From Gnetum montanum (Eukaryota > Streptophyta > Gnetopsida > Gnetales > Gnetaceae): 64,000 nucleotides of DNA. Numbering within the stretch: the first letter of the stretch is position 1; the number at the start of each line of letters is the position of its first letter. The notes beneath the pieces are model-generated. The model searched no databases and was not told where the DNA came from. It was given only the letters and a program-made list of their open reading frames with translations. Of the stretch, positions 59,640 to 64,000 are shown one piece after another. Both the position numbers and the translations under genes were made by a program. Where the stretch lies: positions 192,824-256,823 of the forward strand of contig MNCI01020791.1 of NCBI GenBank assembly GCA_015680685.1, given 5' to 3'.

Positions 59640-60439
59640 TAATTTGGAGTGCACAAATCACTACTATTAGAGAAGCCCTAGTCATATACCTTTAGTTATC
59701 TAAGCTTAAATGTGGAAGAATGAAGGAAAAATGAAGGTTTGGATTTTTTTAACCATGGCTATTTAGGTTTTTTTATGAAAAGATAGATGTCTACTTTAAG
59801 TTATAGACATTTATGTTGCATATACCATGAACTCACATAGACATTTAAATTCTCATGTAGACGTCTCATGGTAGACATCTATAATTAGATGTCTCAACAA
59901 GAAAGTTTTAGAGGATGGCTACCAAGGACTATACACTTAACAAATATTCAAAGTGAAATGAAGACTTACCTCTACTTATCTTGCTTTTTGAAGAAAATGA
60001 GGATGCTTAAGAAGATTATGAATGATATCCTTTTATTGAAGTGCCTCCTCTCATACAAATTTCTTCTACTTCTAAAGACTAGCTCCCCTTCACAAATCTA
60101 TTGGAGAATATTCTCTAACTATCTTTCTTCTATTTTATTTTCCATACCTTTTGAACTTCCTTGTCCTTTTGATTTGTTCTCCCTTTCTTCTTTTCCTACT
60201 AGGTATCCTTTCTAGATACATTTTAAATAATATCACAAAGTTTTGTGATATATCCAATTGTTCATGTGATAATACTTTAAATTTCAAGCCCATTGCTTAT
60301 GCCTAAATCTATTACATTAATAACACCTAACCATTTTATTTTTATTAAAGGTATCATACCTTGGAGTTGCTCTTTGTTTTGATGTAGTGCTAGTAGTCAC
60401 CTCAATATTTGAAGTAGTCTCTTATTTAGATGATTTTTT
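59640..60439. other. Element B interior without assigned coding
   Basis: It contains AGACATCTA / TAGATGTCT motifs (59785-59895) like those in the element's LTRs, but no gag or pol similarity. Confidence 0.45.
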
Positions 60440-61246
60440 TGTGGGCATTTACTCTATGAATAACATCCTAGTATGCTTTTATCATGTGGACTTCTTCCTT
60501 TTCCAAGAATTATCTAGAGAGATTCCTTTCCTTTGACTAGCCTCTCATTTACAAGTTTAACATCTATAACTTCTTCCTTAATTTACTCATAGAACAAGGT
60601 CAGTTTTTTATTCTTAGCCCTAAGGTCTAATTTTTCTTTTGTGAGGTCTAAAATTTTCATATTTAATAAAGAGACATCTTGATCCTTGTTTCTTAATTCC
60701 TTATTTAATTTTATATAAATATTTTGAAGAGATAAAAGTTCATTGAAAAAGAGGTCATACCTTTCATCATCAATTTCCACTTAATCATCATCATCAGATA
60801 AGCTAGCATTGTCATTTGTGAGAGCCATGAAAATGAAGTGTGAATCTTTTGAAGTGTCATCCATCTCTTCTTAACTTTTTACTCCATTGTCCTAGCTTGT
60901 GTAGAAGTTTATCTTTTTTGTATCTTCTTCAATCTTATCTTTTCATTTTAACCTACCTATGCTAGGACATTCGAAGGCCACATGGCCTCTTCCACCACAT
61001 ACCTAACATTCTATCAAAAATTCATCAAAATTTGAACTTCAAAAATCTTACCTTTATATTTATGTTTGGTGTTGGATTGGTTAGTCCTTGGTTGATTGAA
61101 GCTTTTTATTTTTCTTGATAGAAGTCTTTAAACTCTTCTTGATAGAAGAGATATTTCTTCGTCATTTTTCATTTCTTAGTTCAAATAGATTCTTCTATTT
61201 TAAAGTTGATTTCAGGATGATAAGCTTTTTCATTATTACTCCTTTG

Positions 61247-61251
61247 CTTAT
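61247..61251. repeat. Target-site duplication of the solo LTR, left copy
   Basis: CTTAT here is repeated exactly at 62044-62048 on the other side of the solo LTR. Confidence 0.95.
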
Positions 61252-62043
61252 TGATGGGATGCAATATCACATGGGCCACAATATCACGTACGTGATATCG
61301 CAACATGCTGTCAAATCTATAAATAAAAGGCTACTCTCCCTTGTTTCTCCATCTGGATCTAGACCCTTAGTGAAACTCTAGTAGTTTTACCTCTCCAGAG
61401 AGAGAATAATTTCCATGTGCCCGCAGTAGGAGCTCCAAAGTGAACGGATCTTTATTCAAGAAATTTTGTACCTGAATGCACAATTGTGTACGAAAATAAA
61501 GATGAACTATTGGATAAACCTTGCAGTGCATGGAATAGGCTAAATAGAAATTTAATTATTGTTATTTATTGTTCATCATTAAATGCTTTAGTAGTTAATT
61601 AAATCTTTCTCAACCCTTCTCCCATAGTTAAGTGCATTCAGTACGACCACTTCAAGCACATGCGTTACGCTTGTTAATTCTAGTAATGACTAGCGTTGGT
61701 AATCCCAGAAGGTTGCATTGGTTTAGGGTGTGAACGGTAAGTGGGAATGGATGGTGATTCTATGTTAATTAAGGCTTAGTTAGTTAGTTAAAGTTAGTTA
61801 ATTAGTCTCTTCACCCTTTACCTCATTAGCATAGGAGATAAAACATAAAAGACATAAAAATCACATACCTCAGACTTAACCATACAACTGTGACAAATAC
61901 AAGTAAGTCTGGGAAGACAATGAACTATTAACCTTAAGTGTTCCATAAGGCATGTAGGCACTTAGTCTATGGAGTTCAACCGGATCATGCATGTAACGCT
62001 CGTATTCGTATGGTTGAGTGTAGGGGTACCTCGCCACTCATCA
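61252..62043 (+). mobile_element. Solo LTR of the E1/E2 family
   Basis: A 792 bp LTR in the orientation opposite to E1 and E2, TGATGG to CTCATCA, with an exact CTTAT duplication on both sides and no internal element sequence. It arose by recombination between the two LTRs of a former full element. Its TATA box CTATAAATAAAAGG is at 61317-61330, and the U5 end reads GGTACCTCGCCACTCATCA. It retains the segment deleted from the E1 3' LTR, so it is a good reference copy. Confidence 0.96.
61281..61298. promoter_or_regulatory. Palindrome in the solo LTR
   Basis: ATATCACGTACGTGATAT is a perfect 18 bp palindrome about 20 bp upstream of the TATA box, equivalent to the E1 and E2 motifs. Confidence 0.8.
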
Positions 62044-62731
62044 CTTATGAGATTCTTTTCATGAGCAATAAGAGCACTTTGGAGCTATTCATATTTTAGG
62101 AAAAAAAAATCTCTAATTTCTTCCATAGATATAACCTTAGGTATAAATTTAGGTTGTAGTGTTCTAATCATTATTATATTATGTCACTTTTAGGCAAGTC
62201 CTTGCCTATACCCCTAATTGATATAACTAGATCATTAGTACTAGAGAAATAATCTTTAATATTTTCACCATCCCTCATCTTAAGTTTGTCATATTCACTT
62301 TGTAAGACCAAAAGTTTTGATTATTTGACTATAAATGTGCCCTCATAGGTAGCCTCTAAGTTTTTCCAAATTTCCTTAGTAGTCTTACATCCAAATATTC
62401 TATTAAATTCAGACTTATTTAATGCACAATATAAAAATTTCTTTACTTTACAATCATACATAAAATTTTCTCTTTCTTTAGTTATCCATTTCTTCTATGG
62501 CTTAAAAACTTTTTATGCACTATCAATGGATAGTGTATAGCCTTCAAGGCTTGATTCCCATCCCTCAAATTCTATGGACTCGAAGCAGCCTTGCATTCTT
62601 TCCTTCCAATATGAAAAATCAAACCCATTGAACATTAGTGGCTTTGTGTAAGATTTCCTTTTCATAGTTCACTCTTGAAAATCTTGAAAGCTGAAGCACA
62701 AAATTGAGTATCGATCTCTAATATAATTAAA

Positions 62732-63730
62732 AACTTAGAAGGAAGGTTGAATAAGATTCCTAATTAAAATTGTACCAACTACATGAACACACCAAATTTT
62801 ATGTGGTTCCCCAACTTGGATACATTCACACTTGGAGGGTAGAATCTATGCACACCTTTGAAGTTTTTTTCTTCAAAAAATATGGTTTGAAGGGCATCAT
62901 ACCCTATACAAGATCTAAGCTCCACTCTAAGGTATTGCATCAATGCAACACCATTCAACCTTGCAAGGTTCCAACAAGCTTAGAATGTCATTTGAAGGAT
63001 CCCATAACCTTTACAAAATTGTGCTCCAATCCAAAGTATTTTAACATAGCAAAACCACTCAATCCCACAATATCTTGACAAACTCAATATGAACGCCTTC
63101 TTACAAGAAGCACATCAACCCTACAAGGCTACAAGAAAGAAGAAAATAATGTAAGTAAATTTACATTTCCTTGTACATGAGGCTCAGTACACTACAAAAA
63201 GCAAAGGATGTTACAATGAAGAGTAAGAATAGAATTGCATAGAAGATAATCATTGATCTTTCTTAAATAGTACTTGCATGAGATTTTTTGAAAACTCTTT
63301 AGAATTCATCCAATGTCTACTAAATAGCTATAGTAAACATCTATTTGAAAGTTGGGATGTTTAACTAAGATTATCATCAATTTAGGAAAAATGTTTGTCT
63401 AGCAGGTGAAACATCTATAGTGGAATGTCTAGAGTGGAATGTCTATTGTTGAATATAGTCTTCTATTATTTTTCCAAGATATCTCCTTAACTTTTAAACT
63501 TTTACTTTTAAGACTTTCTCATGTCAATTTACCTTCCTAGCAATCCTTGGAGCATCTTCATTTGACTTGTAGTCTTCATTTTCCTTCGTAATCTCATTTT
63601 GCCTAGGTAGGCTTCATTTCATAATCTTTCCATAGATCTCATTGTGAAATTATTATTCATGACCTCCAAAATCATTATCCACCAAAAGCATTCTATTTTC
63701 TCCATTTTTCTTAAGGTGTTAACATATCAA
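62732..63730 (-). repeat. Element B 5' LTR
   Basis: Partner of 57361-58397. On its gag side, where a primer site should lie, the minus strand reads ATTAGAGATCGATACTCAA, which does not clearly match a tRNA end. Confidence 0.75.
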
Positions 63731-64000
63731 AGAGTTAACGAAACTGAATATAAGCTTGCTTCTAGAATGAAATTTTTATTCTATGAACTTTGCTTCTTTT
63801 CCAAGCCTATGTGATAAATAAATCTTGTAGAATTACTTTCAAGTTTTTCTTGTAGAATCATCTTACTACACTAATGTAGTTTATAGAACCATTTCAATGT
63901 TTTCTCTTAGAACTAATGTTTCATTCTATGAATCATGCCATTATCTTTTGCTGATGTGGAATTTGAAAATAATAATTTTTATAAAAAAATAACTTTACTT
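63731..64000 (-). repeat. Element A LTR, right part (continues past the window)
   Basis: AGAATGAAATTTTTATTCTATGAAC-type and TAGAACCATT words match 56270-57360 in style, e.g. TTCTATGAACTTT at 63779 and at 56952. It is taken as the LTR half displaced by element B. The window ends inside it. Confidence 0.4.

Larger units (their letters stand above)
60440..62665 (-). pseudogene. gag: Element B Copia gag, interrupted by a solo LTR
   Basis: Start ATG at 62665 (MKRKSYTKPLMFNGFDFSYW). The UBN2-type gag core follows: KERMQGCFESIEFEGWE, ALNKSEFNRIFGCKTTKEIW, KNLEATYEGTFIVK, SEYDKLKMRDGENIKDYFSS and MIRTLQPKFIPKVISMEEIR. At 62044/61251 it is cut by the solo LTR and resumes with SNNEKAYHPEINFKIEES. A canonical zinc knuckle CX2CX4HX4C (C-x-V-C-GGRGH-VAFE-C) lies at 60967-61008, with one stop inside. 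A coiled-coil C-terminal part comes last: ALTNDNASLSDDD, IKLNKELRNKDQDVSLLNM, then NERLVKGKESL and ILGKGRSPHDKSILG, the usual end of plant Copia gag. The order and spacing are complete; only the solo LTR and scattered stops disrupt it. Confidence 0.9.
57361..63730 (-). mobile_element. Element B: Ty1/copia element with gag but no pol
   Basis: Two related ~1.0 kb LTRs (57361-58397 and 62732-63730) flank gag (60440-62665) and a 2 kb region without protease, integrase, RT or RNase H. A Copia-type polypurine tract lies beside the left LTR. Excluding the 792 bp solo LTR inserted in gag, the element is about 5.6 kb. It fits the class of terminal-repeat elements that keep only gag. Exact ends are uncertain: AAGAG follows the right LTR, and AAGAA precedes CTTAGAAGG at the left edge, a possible target duplication. 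Confidence 0.75.

Noticed and set aside
1-64000. tRNA, rRNA or snRNA genes
   Set aside because: No cloverleaf, A/B box pair or rRNA core was found; tRNA-like similarity is limited to the primer-binding sites.

Overview
This window looks like non-genic DNA from a large plant genome, most likely a gymnosperm. It is AT-rich, has no intact host gene, and is filled with old, nested LTR retrotransposons whose reading frames are broken by stops and small frameshifts. The gymnosperm call is an inference from this texture; plant origin itself is well supported by a tRNA-Asp primer-binding site, Ty3/gypsy and Ty1/copia gag and pol domains, and a MULE transposase.

Layout. 1-3358: unannotated DNA with two small tandem repeats and a ~595 bp foldback hairpin. 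3359-9681: minus-strand Ty3/gypsy element (E1) with gag, protease and half a reverse transcriptase; RNase H and integrase are gone. 9682-16908: intergenic DNA holding four local tandem arrays. 16909-25411: a second element of the same LTR family (E2), with gag but no pol; a ~900-codon non-retroviral ORF takes pol's place. 25412-27465: a plus-strand Mutator-like (MULE) transposase pseudogene with two readable introns. 27466-45209: a 17.7 kb Tat-type Ty3/gypsy element (E3), minus strand, with gag, RT, two RNase H domains and integrase. Between gag and RT it carries a complete multi-exon gene on the opposite strand (34411-39292). 45474-51856: a fourth gypsy element (E4), where gag-protease is joined directly to the end of the integrase. 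53.1-64 kb: an LTR element (A) whose first ORF after the primer site is an unknown long protein. Its LTR is split by a pol-less Copia element (B, 57361-63730), whose gag is in turn split by a solo LTR of the E1/E2 family with a perfect 5 bp target duplication.

Main theme. Four of these elements (E2, E3, A, B) carry long reading frames unlike any gag or pol protein. In E3 the extra gene is antisense, and removing four GT-AG introns joins one reading frame across each junction. In E2 and E3, short self-complementary motifs in the LTR promoter region recur in non-coding DNA beside or inside the extra gene. This may be an element-encoded accessory protein with its own recognition sites; that functional idea is inference only.

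All coding units are pseudogenes. Many internal stops are TAG or TAA where CAG or CAA would fit, and the primer sites differ from tRNA-Asp mostly by C-T and G-A changes, as expected from decay of methylated cytosine.
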